Source of the DNA: Paraglaciecola arctica BSs20135
GTDB taxonomy: Bacteria; Pseudomonadota; Gammaproteobacteria; Enterobacterales; Alteromonadaceae
Assembly (NCBI RefSeq): GCF_000314995.1
Contig: NZ_BAEO01000062.1
Span: 1 to 64,000 of the forward strand
DNA length: 64,000 nt
Direction of reading: 5' to 3'
The notes below the pieces were generated by a model, which saw nothing but the letters and a program-made list of their open reading frames with translations, was not told the origin of the DNA and made no database searches. Shown here one piece after another: positions 1 through 7,380 of the stretch; the stretch's first letter is position 1; every line of letters begins with the position of its first letter. A program made the translations under genes and the position numbers.

Positions 1-2
1 AC

Positions 3-134
3 ACACAGGTCATCAACGCATTCGAGGCATGGGTAAAGCAAAAACGCTACTTCGATGCGCATAACCTCAAGAGAGCAGTCAAAATATTACCGATAAGGCA
101 CAGGTACGCCTATAAATTCGATAAATGCTTATAA
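3..134 (+). CDS. C-terminal tail of an unidentified protein (partial)
   Basis: An open frame enters from the left edge and stops at TAA. It encodes 43 residues rich in Lys, Arg and aromatics (ending KFDKCL). I do not recognise the family. The basic, aromatic composition would suit the end of a transposase or another nucleic-acid-binding protein, but that is only a guess. The true start lies outside the window. Confidence 0.35.
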   Translation, partial: TQVINAFEAWVKQKRYFDAHNLKRAVKILPIRHRYAYKFDKCL

Positions 135-251
135 TTCCCATCAAATAGGCTGAAACTTCCTCTAAGCCTCATATCTCACTCAACCCAAGCCATTTTTGCC
201 CTGAAAATCGATATTGAATGTTTGGGTAATAGCCAGAATTTTATTATGGGT

Positions 252-293
252 GGCTTGGTAAAACCGGCTTGGTAAAACCGGCTTGGTAAAACC
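252..293. repeat. 14-bp tandem repeat, three perfect copies
   Basis: The unit GGCTTGGTAAAACC occurs three times head to tail without mismatch. The same unit holds the 9-mer GGTAAAACC. It lies in non-coding sequence between the left-edge gene tail and the terminator of the PEP-CTERM gene. The copy number could vary by replication slippage. Confidence 0.9.
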
Positions 294-334
294 GTTCGGG
301 TCAGGTTCGTTGAAAGTAGATTAATTCTAGGCAT

Positions 335-370
335 AAAAAAGCTCCAAAGCCTTTGAAAGGAAGTGGAGCT
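335..370 (-). terminator. Rho-independent terminator of the PEP-CTERM gene
   Basis: AGCTCC (340-345) pairs with GGAGCT (365-370), with an inner CCTTT/AAAGG stem. On the minus strand the hairpin is followed by six T residues. It lies 20 bases past the stop codon of the minus-strand gene at 391-990. Confidence 0.8.
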
Positions 371-390
371 AACTTACTGTTATATGGGGA

Positions 391-990
391 TTACTTGCGA
401 TTAGAGAATCGTAAACCTACAAGCAACAGGCCCAATAACGTTAGGTAGGCAGGCTCAGGCACCGGATTGGCGACAGTGGTTAATTGAAAACCGGCTATCG
501 CAAACCCACCGTCGAATATGTCTGCACTTACGGTGATCTTACCGTTTACATCAGCGGTAATTGCAGAACTAAATATTGCTTGAGAAGACGCGACGTTATT
601 AGAAATATTATTTGAAACTCCACTTAAAACATTCGCGCCATTGAATAACACTCTTTCGGCTACTGTGTTAACAGTATCAAGATCCCAAATTTCAAAAATA
701 ATCGAATCAATACCGAAACCGTTTGAAGATATCGTTATTTCGTCGCCTTTTCTTAGAACAAAGTTGGCGCCTCCACTAAATAAACCAGAGCCATCCTCGA
801 ACTCACCTAATGCGCTATTTGTATTAGCTGTATATTGCAGAAAAAGATTGCCAAAAGAAGGGATTGTGACGGTGTAGCCATCGGTTAAGTTTCCAGCGGT
901 GCCACTAAGATCAACATTGATTAAGCTTGCTTTGGCTGGTAGAGCTAAAAATGCTAGCGCTAAAAACATCGTCATAACTTGCTTCTTCAT
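391..990 (-). CDS. PEP-CTERM sorting domain protein, exported
   Basis: A 199-residue exported protein of unknown function. Residues 1-21 form a Sec signal peptide (KK, then a hydrophobic stretch ending LPAKA). The tail carries VPEP at about residue 177, a hydrophobic segment and a basic end (RFSNRK), which is the PEP-CTERM signal handled by exosortase in Gram-negative bacteria. The middle (about 25-170) is Ser/Gly/Asn-rich and beta-prone, as is usual for PEP-CTERM proteins associated with exopolysaccharide or biofilm matrix. AGGA nine bases upstream supports this start. It is a single-gene unit with its own terminator. No exosortase or exopolysaccharide genes are visible here, so they must lie elsewhere in the genome. 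Confidence 0.85.
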   Translation of the reverse strand: MKKQVMTMFLALAFLALPAKASLINVDLSGTAGNLTDGYTVTIPSFGNLFLQYTANTNSALGEFEDGSGLFSGGANFVLRKGDEITISSNGFGIDSIIFEIWDLDTVNTVAERVLFNGANVLSGVSNNISNNVASSQAIFSSAITADVNGKITVSADIFDGGFAIAGFQLTTVANPVPEPAYLTLLGLLLVGLRFSNRK

Positions 991-1323
991 ACTACTATTT
1001 CCTAAATATTTTAATTAATTATAGTTATGCAAAAATCGAGCTGAGAATATAAGGTGTTGATTTCAAGTGATTTGATTGTGTCATTGTAGTTGAAGATACT
1101 AAATGTTGTAAAAAAACTGACAATATCTGTGGAGGTCATGTTAGTTGAAAGCAACGAGTGCACTGCGGTAACTATCATAATCTGGTTATATGGGTTTCTT
1201 GTTAATTTGGTTTTCACGATAGGGTGCGATTGAACTGTGTTGCCTATTGCTTCATTTAACCTAAAATGCGTTTAGATTCGCCCTAATAATAATTAGCGAG
1301 ACACTCTTTTATCCAGAGTTGAG
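991..1323. other. Intergenic region, no gene seen
   Basis: This holds the upstream region of the minus-strand PEP-CTERM gene (SD AGGA at about 1000) and the downstream side of the gene at 1324. A 68-codon minus frame at 1011-1217 lacks family features and a convincing Shine-Dalgarno and is probably chance. I see no clear terminator or operator. Confidence 0.5.
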
Positions 1324-1995
1324 TTACATAGTATCTTCTATGTATTCACCCATTGCCTTTTTCACAGCTGACAAGATTTCGCTCCGCATAAGATCTTGTT
1401 CCTTAGCTTTGAAGCCCGATTTATTTTCAAATACTGTCTCAGAATTACTCACACGACTGACTTCCACGCCGCTATCATCTTCGATCAACACTCGAATATT
1501 CATTGTTACCAGCAACGCGTCATCATCAGACATGCCTGCTAGAACACTGTTTGGATCATTAATTTTATCGTTCGCTTCACGCGCTTTTTCTGCCTGCTTC
1601 CCTAAACCAAATATGCCTCCAAGTTCTGAAACCAAAGCCAAGCTTGTTGTCGCCAATTCTTTGGTGCTCATGCCATCTTTATGAGGTGTAAATGCAAAGG
1701 CAGGCGAACTAACCGTTATGATTGGACCAGACTTATAGGACTTTGATTTATATCGCTTTACACTAAACTCACCTGATTTACTCAGGGCTTTGGCAGCCGC
1801 CTTGGTTATATCGACCAAATAATTGCCCTCTGCGTCTCTAATCTTTTTTAAATAAATGACAGTTACGTCATCTTCAAAGTCGTCAAATTCATCAGCGATA
1901 CTGCCACCTGAGACAACTAAAAAAGCAGTAAAGAATAAAGTAAGAAAAATAGCACGGGTAAAGAGATTTAATATTTTGGAGTGAATAGCTTGCAT
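1324..1995 (-). CDS. Exported protein of unknown function
   Basis: A 223-residue protein. I chose the ATG at 1995 because GAGG lies about ten bases upstream, although the frame is open 16 codons further. The N-terminus (HSKILNLFTRAIFLTLFFTAF...) is a signal peptide ending near SIADEF. The mature part starts with an acidic stretch (DEFDDFEDDVT). It is followed by a beta-rich region (VTVIYLKKI...), a Gly/Ala-rich helical stretch (ALVSELGGIFGLGKQAEKA) and a C-terminal region (ALLVTMNIRVLIEDDSGVEV, then a long helix). The pattern suggests a periplasmic or outer-membrane-associated lipid or polymer-binding protein. I recognise no family, so no function is assigned. It stands alone. Confidence 0.7.
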   Translation of the reverse strand: MQAIHSKILNLFTRAIFLTLFFTAFLVVSGGSIADEFDDFEDDVTVIYLKKIRDAEGNYLVDITKAAAKALSKSGEFSVKRYKSKSYKSGPIITVSSPAFAFTPHKDGMSTKELATTSLALVSELGGIFGLGKQAEKAREANDKINDPNSVLAGMSDDDALLVTMNIRVLIEDDSGVEVSRVSNSETVFENKSGFKAKEQDLMRSEILSAVKKAMGEYIEDTM

Positions 1996-2408
1996 AACTT
2001 GAACCTCGCTCGATAAAAATATCAATGCAAAGTCAGAATACACAATGCCACATCAGATGGTTTTTATTATTTAGCAGAGACTGAAATGCCTCTGTGGTTT
2101 AAAGACTAGTAAAAGACTCCAATAAATTCAAACGCTTTTATTAAGTCCTCCAAAACGTTGGCGAGAAGAGATCAAGGGCAGAGTTGTTGACCTATAAATG
2201 ACGGGTTCACTCTTTCTTTAATAGAAGTTCAGAAAGCAATTGGATGGATATTCTAATTATCATTGAAGTCTTGTTAATTATGTTCGGTGATTGAACGGTA
2301 AGGCGACTGACTTATCCCCTTATAGGTAAAGCTAAAGATATTTTGAAGGGTTAGTGCTCTCTTACGATGCGTGTCCATGTAATTGATGTTTAATTGTGAT
2401 GTTTAGAT
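1996..2408. other. Intergenic region containing one copy of a 42-bp repeat
   Basis: No gene is seen. The notable content is the left copy (2288-2329) of the repeat whose partner lies at 2861-2903. On the minus strand this copy falls about 80 bases past the stop of the 95-residue gene at 2409-2696, so it may act in transcription termination. Confidence 0.5.
2288..2329. repeat. Direct repeat, left copy (flanks small gene)
   Basis: Shares the core GGCGACTGACTTATCCC with the copy at 2861-2903, plus a similar TGATTG leader and a TTATAGGTAA end. The copies are about 80 percent alike by eye. TTATCCC...GGTAA can form a short hairpin. The pair brackets the 95-residue gene. Confidence 0.7.
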
Positions 2409-2696
2409 TTATTTTTGAGGTTTTGATGTCATATGCCATGCATTACATTGCTCGCAGTAATAGGTGAAGAGTTTTGAGGTATCTGCTCCCTTGTTTAGTC
2501 TGTATATGACGGCTGCTTTGGCTTTAGATTGAGTTGTATAAAGGTGTTTGCCACATTGACCAATCACAGCTTCTAACTTTTCGCGTTTGGGAAGTAATGG
2601 CAACTCAACTGACGATTTGTTTTTTTGCCCTGTTTGACTGAGAGAGTCAATTAGCTCGATAAGCTTCAATCTCTCTTTTTGTTTACGATGATTCAT
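2409..2696 (-). CDS. Small CxxC...WH zinc-ribbon-like protein
   Basis: A 95-residue basic protein. Residues 1-55 are Lys/Arg-rich and helical. The C-terminal part has one Cys near residue 50 (IGQCGKHLYTTQSKA) and then YYCEQCNAWHMTS near the end. A CxxC followed three residues later by Trp-His is familiar from small phage- and plasmid-borne proteins with a probable zinc knuckle, whose role is mostly unknown. It lies between two imperfect direct repeats and has its own region of AT-rich sequence, which may mean it is part of a small transferred cassette. A role in binding nucleic acid is inference only. Confidence 0.6.
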   Translation of the reverse strand: MNHRKQKERLKLIELIDSLSQTGQKNKSSVELPLLPKREKLEAVIGQCGKHLYTTQSKAKAAVIYRLNKGADTSKLFTYYCEQCNAWHMTSKPQK

Positions 2697-2860
2697 TTAT
2701 AAAAAAACAGCAAACTAGCCAGGTTGTACTTTTAGTTATCATTTGAATCACTCCACTTCGTGAATAATTTAGGTAAAAGGTCGACAATGACAACTATGCA
2801 TTATTTATTAAATTAACTTCAATACGAAAATCCAAAAAAAGATCAGTATTTTAGTTGTGA

Positions 2861-2903
2861 TGATTGTTCAATAGGGCGACTGACTTATCCCTTTATGGGG
2901 TAA
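2861..2903. repeat. Direct repeat, right copy (flanks small gene)
   Basis: Partner of 2288-2329. It contains GGCGACTGACTTATCCC followed by TTTATGGGGTAA, giving a short TTAxCCC/GGGxTAA hairpin. It lies 20 bases past the stop of the 74-residue minus-strand gene, as the left copy lies past the 95-residue gene, so a duplicated terminator is an alternative to a mobile-cassette boundary. Confidence 0.7.
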
Positions 2904-2923
2904 TGGAAGAGCGAATGTTGAAT

Positions 2924-3148
2924 TTATTTTCGGTCTTTTAAGTCATTGATAAGATAGGCCAGAAACTGGCGAATTGTGTCTAAACTTAACTCGGCCCCTT
3001 TCATATGTTCTTCTAAATGTTCTATTTCATTTTCCTGCTTTAAAAATTCTCGTCTTTCAAGTTCTACAGTAAGTTGTTTAAGAGTCGTTTCTGTATCTGC
3101 AATTAAAGCACGTAGGCGATCGGTGCTTAGTACATTGACATTAGTCAT
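2924..3148 (-). CDS. Small coiled-coil protein downstream of a phosphate transporter
   Basis: A 74-residue, almost wholly helical, charged protein. Residues 8-55 have a heptad-like pattern (LRALIADTETTLKQLTVELE, then EIEHLEEHMKG). No signal peptide, membrane segment or catalytic motif is seen. It starts 12 bases after the stop of the Na/Pi transporter gene and GGAG lies upstream of its ATG, so the two are very likely co-transcribed. A regulatory or PhoU-like accessory role for the transporter is an inference from position and shape, not from recognised homology. Confidence 0.65.
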   Translation of the reverse strand: MTNVNVLSTDRLRALIADTETTLKQLTVELERREFLKQENEIEHLEEHMKGAELSLDTIRQFLAYLINDLKDRK

Positions 3149-3160
3149 ATCATTAACTCC

Positions 3161-4321
3161 TTATTGGATTAGGTTTGAAACAAGGATGCATAAAGCAGGA
3201 ATTACAAAAAATACAGCCAGAATATAAACTAAAGCAATTAATTTATTTTCTGAGGCCCTGCGCCCTAGCCATTCGGCACAGCGTACGGGTATATAGCGCA
3301 GAAATGGCACGCCATATATTAATACAACACCCAAAATATTGTACGTCAGGTGAATAAAGGCGATTTGTAAAGCCGCTTCACTATTACCTGTTACAGCTGT
3401 AGCTGCTAATACTGCTGTGACGCAAGTACCAATATTCGCACCCAATGTAAAAGGGTATATTTGTTTTAGATTAAACGCCCCAGAACCTGCCAGTGGCACC
3501 ATAAGCGACGTAGTGGTTGACGACGATTGCACTAATACAGTAACTATTGTTCCAGAAAATATGCCAGAAATAGGGCTGCGGCCAATGGCTGCATGCATTA
3601 TTTCACGGGCTTTGCCTACCATGAGTTTTTTAAGTAGTTTGCCTATTAATGTAATAGATACAAAAATAAGCATTATGCCGATGATAATCAAAATGACACC
3701 GCCAGTTTGATCGCCAAACGATTGCAAAGTATATTTCACATTACTAACGACTGGGGCCGTAGCTGCTTTTACAAAATTAAAGCTATGCATTGATACTTCA
3801 CTACTTCCGTAAAATATCTGGGCTAGCATGGATCCTAATTTCTCAAGAAGGCCAAAAGCGATTTCTAGTGGTAAAAAGATAGCGACCGATAACAAGTTAA
3901 AAAAGTCATGTACTGTGGCTGCAGAGAAGGCTCTCGCAAATTCTTTTTTTGCTTTGACATGACCTAAGGAAACTATGGTATTGGTAATAGAAGTACCAAT
4001 ATTTGCACCCATAACCATGGGTACCGCAACGGAGACTGGTAATCCACCGGCGACTAATCCCACAATTATAGAAGTTACCGTAGAAGATGACTGGATTAAT
4101 GCCGTGGCTATAGTGCCAATCACTAAACCTGCAAAGGGATTACTGGCAAATTCAAATAGTTCTTTCGCATGTCCGCCTGCGGCCATTTTAAAACCACCAC
4201 CAATTAGACTAACTGCACAAATAAGTAAATAAACCAATGCGGCAACTGCTAGCCATTGTGAAAGATTATTTGACGCTCGATCGGAGTTGCTCGATTCAAT
4301 TGTGCTAGCTAATTCACTCAT
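3161..4321 (-). CDS. Na+/phosphate cotransporter, NptA/PF02690 family
   Basis: A 386-residue inner-membrane protein of the Na/Pi cotransporter II family, which uses the Na+ gradient to import inorganic phosphate (some members export it). The two inverted family repeats are clear: ALIQSSSTVTS at about residues 75-84 and VLVQSSSTTTS at about 263-272. The QSSS motifs line the transport path, and each is followed by the matching GANIGTxxT (about 106 and again in the second half). Eight or more hydrophobic segments are visible. I chose the ATG at 4321, with GGAAAG four bases upstream, over an in-frame TTG four codons earlier. The length fits the short bacterial form without the C-terminal PhoU domain; the separate small helical protein just downstream may take that place. 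Confidence 0.9.
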   Translation of the reverse strand: MSELASTIESSNSDRASNNLSQWLAVAALVYLLICAVSLIGGGFKMAAGGHAKELFEFASNPFAGLVIGTIATALIQSSSTVTSIIVGLVAGGLPVSVAVPMVMGANIGTSITNTIVSLGHVKAKKEFARAFSAATVHDFFNLLSVAIFLPLEIAFGLLEKLGSMLAQIFYGSSEVSMHSFNFVKAATAPVVSNVKYTLQSFGDQTGGVILIIIGIMLIFVSITLIGKLLKKLMVGKAREIMHAAIGRSPISGIFSGTIVTVLVQSSSTTTSLMVPLAGSGAFNLKQIYPFTLGANIGTCVTAVLAATAVTGNSEAALQIAFIHLTYNILGVVLIYGVPFLRYIPVRCAEWLGRRASENKLIALVYILAVFFVIPALCILVSNLIQ

Positions 4322-4689
4322 ATTACTTTCCAATTTTATTTATCAATGAAAGCTTACGAATGTAATGAGTCAGAGTTATGACAATTGCCGATAAGGAAGA
4401 AATAGTTTAGAACTGCGGAACTGCGAGGTCAGGTTTTTTGAAAGTGATAGCCGTCTATTATGACTCCCCGCCATTTTTTGTTCTCATAAGAAGTTTATTT
4501 GTAGATTGATTCCATTCAATTAACCTAGCTGATAGTATTTTTGTGTGTAGGGTTTAATATCCTGATAATAAATTTCGATATCTATAGCCATCATTATTTT
4601 ATAAATAAAGGCATGGTACGGTTCGTCATATCAGTGTTCAAAAAATAAATAGCGTATTTCAACTAAAGCTCATTCTGGATAATAATAAA
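4322..4689. other. Divergent intergenic region
   Basis: Upstream region of both the minus-strand Na/Pi transporter and the plus-strand M49 peptidase, so promoters for both must lie here. A 19-base stretch at 4427-4445 (GGTCAGGTTTTTTGAAAGT) matches 299-317 at 17 positions. No Pho-box or riboswitch fold was recognised. Confidence 0.4.
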
Positions 4690-6798
4690 ATGAAGTTAAC
4701 TAAAATTACTGCAGCATTAACGCTTGCATTTGCCATGGCAGGTTGTACAGAACAGGCTACCGATAAATATTTAGAAGCAGAAAAACAAAAATCTGAATTA
4801 GTAGAAAGTCACTCGCAACAGAATAAAACTGAGGACGTTTCATTTAAATGGCAGGCAGAACGTTTTGCGGATATTCGGATCTTGCGTTATCAAGTGCCTG
4901 GCTTTGAAGAGTTAGCCTTAGAAACCAAAGAGTTATTGTTTTATTTATATAAAGCTGCGCTTTCAGGTAGGGACATGACATGGGACCAAAACTATAAATA
5001 TAACTTAACGGTTCGCCATACATTAGAAGCTATTATTGCCGATTACTCAGGTGATAAAACCACTGATGAGTTTGCTAAATTCATCGAATATTCCAAGCTA
5101 GTTTGGTTTTCTAACGGGATCCATCATCATTACATGTCAGCTAAAATTATGCCTGAATTTAGTGCCGAGTCATTTGCGCTTTATGTTAATGATGTAGCGG
5201 ATAAAGGAAACCTGCCATTAAATGAGCAGCAGAATGTTGAGCAGTTACTTAGCTTACTTACTCCTATCATGTTTGATCCAAAGATTGCTCCTAAAATGGT
5301 GGATCAATCAGCAGGTATTGACAATATTGTTGCCTCTTCGGTTAACTATTATGAAGGTGTTACAGAAGCAGAAGTTACCGAGTTTTATAAAAACAAAACC
5401 AATGTTGATGAAAAGCGCAAAGTGTCATGGGGGCTCAACTCAAAACTCACTAAAACTGATGGTCAGTTAGTTGAGCAAGTTTGGAAAGTGGGTGGCATGT
5501 ATGACAAGTCTATTACTGAGATAGTGCAGTGGTTAGATAAAGCAGCAACCGTAGCCGAAAATGCACAACAGAAAAAAGCCTTAACCTTGCTTGCTAAATA
5601 TTACCGCTCTGGTGATCTGAAAGATTTTGATGATTACTCTATTGAGTGGGTTAAAGACGTTAATTCTGACGTAGATGTTGTAAATGGTTTTATTGAAGTA
5701 TATGACGACCCATTAGCATACCGTGGTTCATTTGAGTCTGTGGTTTCGGTCAAAGATCATCATGCGACAAAAGTTATTTCAAAGATTGCAGCACAAGCAC
5801 AATGGTTTGAAGATAATTCGCCATTAATTGAAGCCCACAAGAAAAAAGAAGTAAAAGGTATAACAGGTAAAGCGATTACTGTGGTTGTTGAATCAGGCGA
5901 CGCTTCACCATCAACACCTATCGGCATTAACTTACCTAATGCCAACTGGATCCGCGCTGAACATGGCTCTAAATCAGTGAGCTTAACCAATATTGTTGAT
6001 GCCTATGATAATGTCAAAGGAGGCTCTTTAGCTGAATTTGCATGGGATGAAGCCGAGTTAAAACGTGGTAAAGAATTTGGACCTTTAGCCTCACATTTGT
6101 TAACCGACTTACATGAAGTGATTGGACATGCTTCAGGACAAATCAACCCAGGAGTTGGCACGCCTAAAGAAACCTTAAAACAGTATTCTTCTGCACTAGA
6201 AGAAGGCCGCGCAGATTTAGTGGCTTTGTATTATCTGATGGACGAAAAACTTATTGAACTTGGTATTATGCCAAGTTTAGAAACAGGTAAGGCTGCATAC
6301 GATAGTTACATTCGCAATGGCATGATGTTGCAACTTCGCCGTTTGAAGAAAGGCGAAGTCATTGAAGAGGCCCATATGCGAAACCGTCAACTGGTTGCAA
6401 GTTGGGTGTTTGAAAAAGGTGCCACAGAAAACGTTATTGAAAAACGTGTTCGTGATGGTAAAACATATTTTTTCGTCAATGATTACATTAAGTTACGTGG
6501 CTTGTTTGGTGATTTATTACGTGAGCTGCAACGCATTAAATCCGAAGGTGACTTTGCTTCAGGTCAGGCCTTAATAGAAAACTATGCAGTTAAAGTTAAT
6601 GACGACATTCATCAAGAAGTATTAGCAAGATATGAAAAATTGGATATTGCACCTTATTCAGGGTTTATAAACCCTAAACTGGAAGCTGTATATCAAGACG
6701 GAAAAATCATCGATGTTACCATTAGCTATCCTGATGATTTCCAACAACAAATGATGGAATACGCTGAAGAATATCAATTGTTACCTGTAATCAATTAA
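4690..6798 (+). CDS. Dipeptidyl-peptidase III-like zinc peptidase (M49), lipoprotein
   Basis: A 702-residue member of peptidase family M49, which removes dipeptides from peptide N-termini. HEVIGH at residues 475-480 is the family's unusual six-residue zinc motif HExxGH. EEGRAD at 504-509 supplies the third zinc ligand (Glu). Residues 1-19 form a lipoprotein signal with lipobox AMAGC (Cys19), so the enzyme should be anchored in the periplasm or outer membrane, unlike the cytosolic eukaryotic enzymes. The length matches M49 proteins of marine bacteria and Bacteroidetes. It is a single-gene unit. Its likely role is digestion of imported oligopeptides. Confidence 0.92.
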   Translation: MKLTKITAALTLAFAMAGCTEQATDKYLEAEKQKSELVESHSQQNKTEDVSFKWQAERFADIRILRYQVPGFEELALETKELLFYLYKAALSGRDMTWDQNYKYNLTVRHTLEAIIADYSGDKTTDEFAKFIEYSKLVWFSNGIHHHYMSAKIMPEFSAESFALYVNDVADKGNLPLNEQQNVEQLLSLLTPIMFDPKIAPKMVDQSAGIDNIVASSVNYYEGVTEAEVTEFYKNKTNVDEKRKVSWGLNSKLTKTDGQLVEQVWKVGGMYDKSITEIVQWLDKAATVAENAQQKKALTLLAKYYRSGDLKDFDDYSIEWVKDVNSDVDVVNGFIEVYDDPLAYRGSFESVVSVKDHHATKVISKIAAQAQWFEDNSPLIEAHKKKEVKGITGKAITVVVESGDASPSTPIGINLPNANWIRAEHGSKSVSLTNIVDAYDNVKGGSLAEFAWDEAELKRGKEFGPLASHLLTDLHEVIGHASGQINPGVGTPKETLKQYSSALEEGRADLVALYYLMDEKLIELGIMPSLETGKAAYDSYIRNGMMLQLRRLKKGEVIEEAHMRNRQLVASWVFEKGATENVIEKRVRDGKTYFFVNDYIKLRGLFGDLLRELQRIKSEGDFASGQALIENYAVKVNDDIHQEVLARYEKLDIAPYSGFINPKLEAVYQDGKIIDVTISYPDDFQQQMMEYAEEYQLLPVIN

Positions 6799-6819
6799 AC
6801 GCCATTATTGATAAACGAT

Positions 6820-7109
6820 TAACAAAAATAAAGGGAGCAGAAATAAAAAGGGGCGTTGTTACGTTAAGTATCAGGCCCCTTATCCTGCAGGGCAGTGCTG
6901 TTGAAACAATCAAACTAGCCACGAGTATAAATAATACATCGTTTGAGATGTCTTATTACATCACGCTTACCAATAGCGGTAATGAGGCGGTTGATAATGT
7001 ACAAGTTACAGCAATGATACTAGAGGGTATTGATTTGAATAATCCCGGTGAACAGCCTACGGTTAATTTTCTCTTGATAATTGCGTGGTTAAATCAAGTT
7101 TTATTGTAG
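6820..7109 (+). pseudogene. Hybrid gene remnant: adhesin-like repeat fused to AraC tail
   Basis: A stop-free frame ends at TAG 7109. The only ATG (6948) gives 53 residues. Upstream, the frame continues without a start codon (TIKLATSINNTSFEM), then YYITLTNSGNEAVDNVQVT, which resembles the DUF11/conserved-repeat beta domain of surface proteins. From about 7030 the same frame switches into a near copy of the end of the AraC regulator at 12339-13382 (IDLNNPGEQPTVN... against VDLNNPNEQPMVN...), including the identical ending AWLNQVLL. The join is in frame. No Shine-Dalgarno or complete domain is seen, so I treat it as debris from a rearrangement rather than a working gene. Confidence 0.65.
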
Positions 7110-7231
7110 CAATAATACAAATTGAGACATATACGATAAAGATTGATACTTTTAGGCAAACATTCACTCCCATTGTGTCTATCTACACACATATTTTTTA
7201 TTTACCCTAATCACAAAATAATTTGAATTTG
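7030..7231 (+). repeat. Duplicated AraC 3' end and downstream DNA, copy 1
   Basis: About 200 bases closely match 13303-13504, including the last 26 codons of the AraC gene, its TAG, and the following non-coding DNA (ATTGAGACATATACGATAA, then GATTGATACTTTTA, then TCTACACACATATTTTT). Similarity is about 85-90 percent by eye. The two copies, in the same orientation, flank the FG-GAP gene, the transposase remnant and most of the AraC gene, so recombination between them would delete about 6.3 kb. Confidence 0.9.
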
Positions 7232-7380
7232 CTACGTGTAATAACGTGAAATATTTATCAGTTAATATTTTAGTTATTTCAAGTGCCATTTTTATAAGTA
7301 TGAAATCCCCACTATGTCTATAAAGAAGACCATTAAAAGGTCCAGCCATAAATTTATTATCAAAAAAGGTAGATATACAC

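Noticed and set aside
1011-1217. 68-codon minus-strand frame
   Set aside because: No Shine-Dalgarno, no recognisable motif, and it lies in the upstream region of the PEP-CTERM gene; most likely chance.
2288-2903. Integron attC sites around the small gene
   Set aside because: The flanking repeats lack the RYYYAAC and GTTRRRY core sites, so an integron cassette is not supported.
299-4445. GGTCAGGTT-N-TTGAAAGT similarity between 299-317 and 4427-4445
   Set aside because: Seventeen of 19 positions match but only two copies are seen and no structure surrounds them; noted but not called a repeat family.
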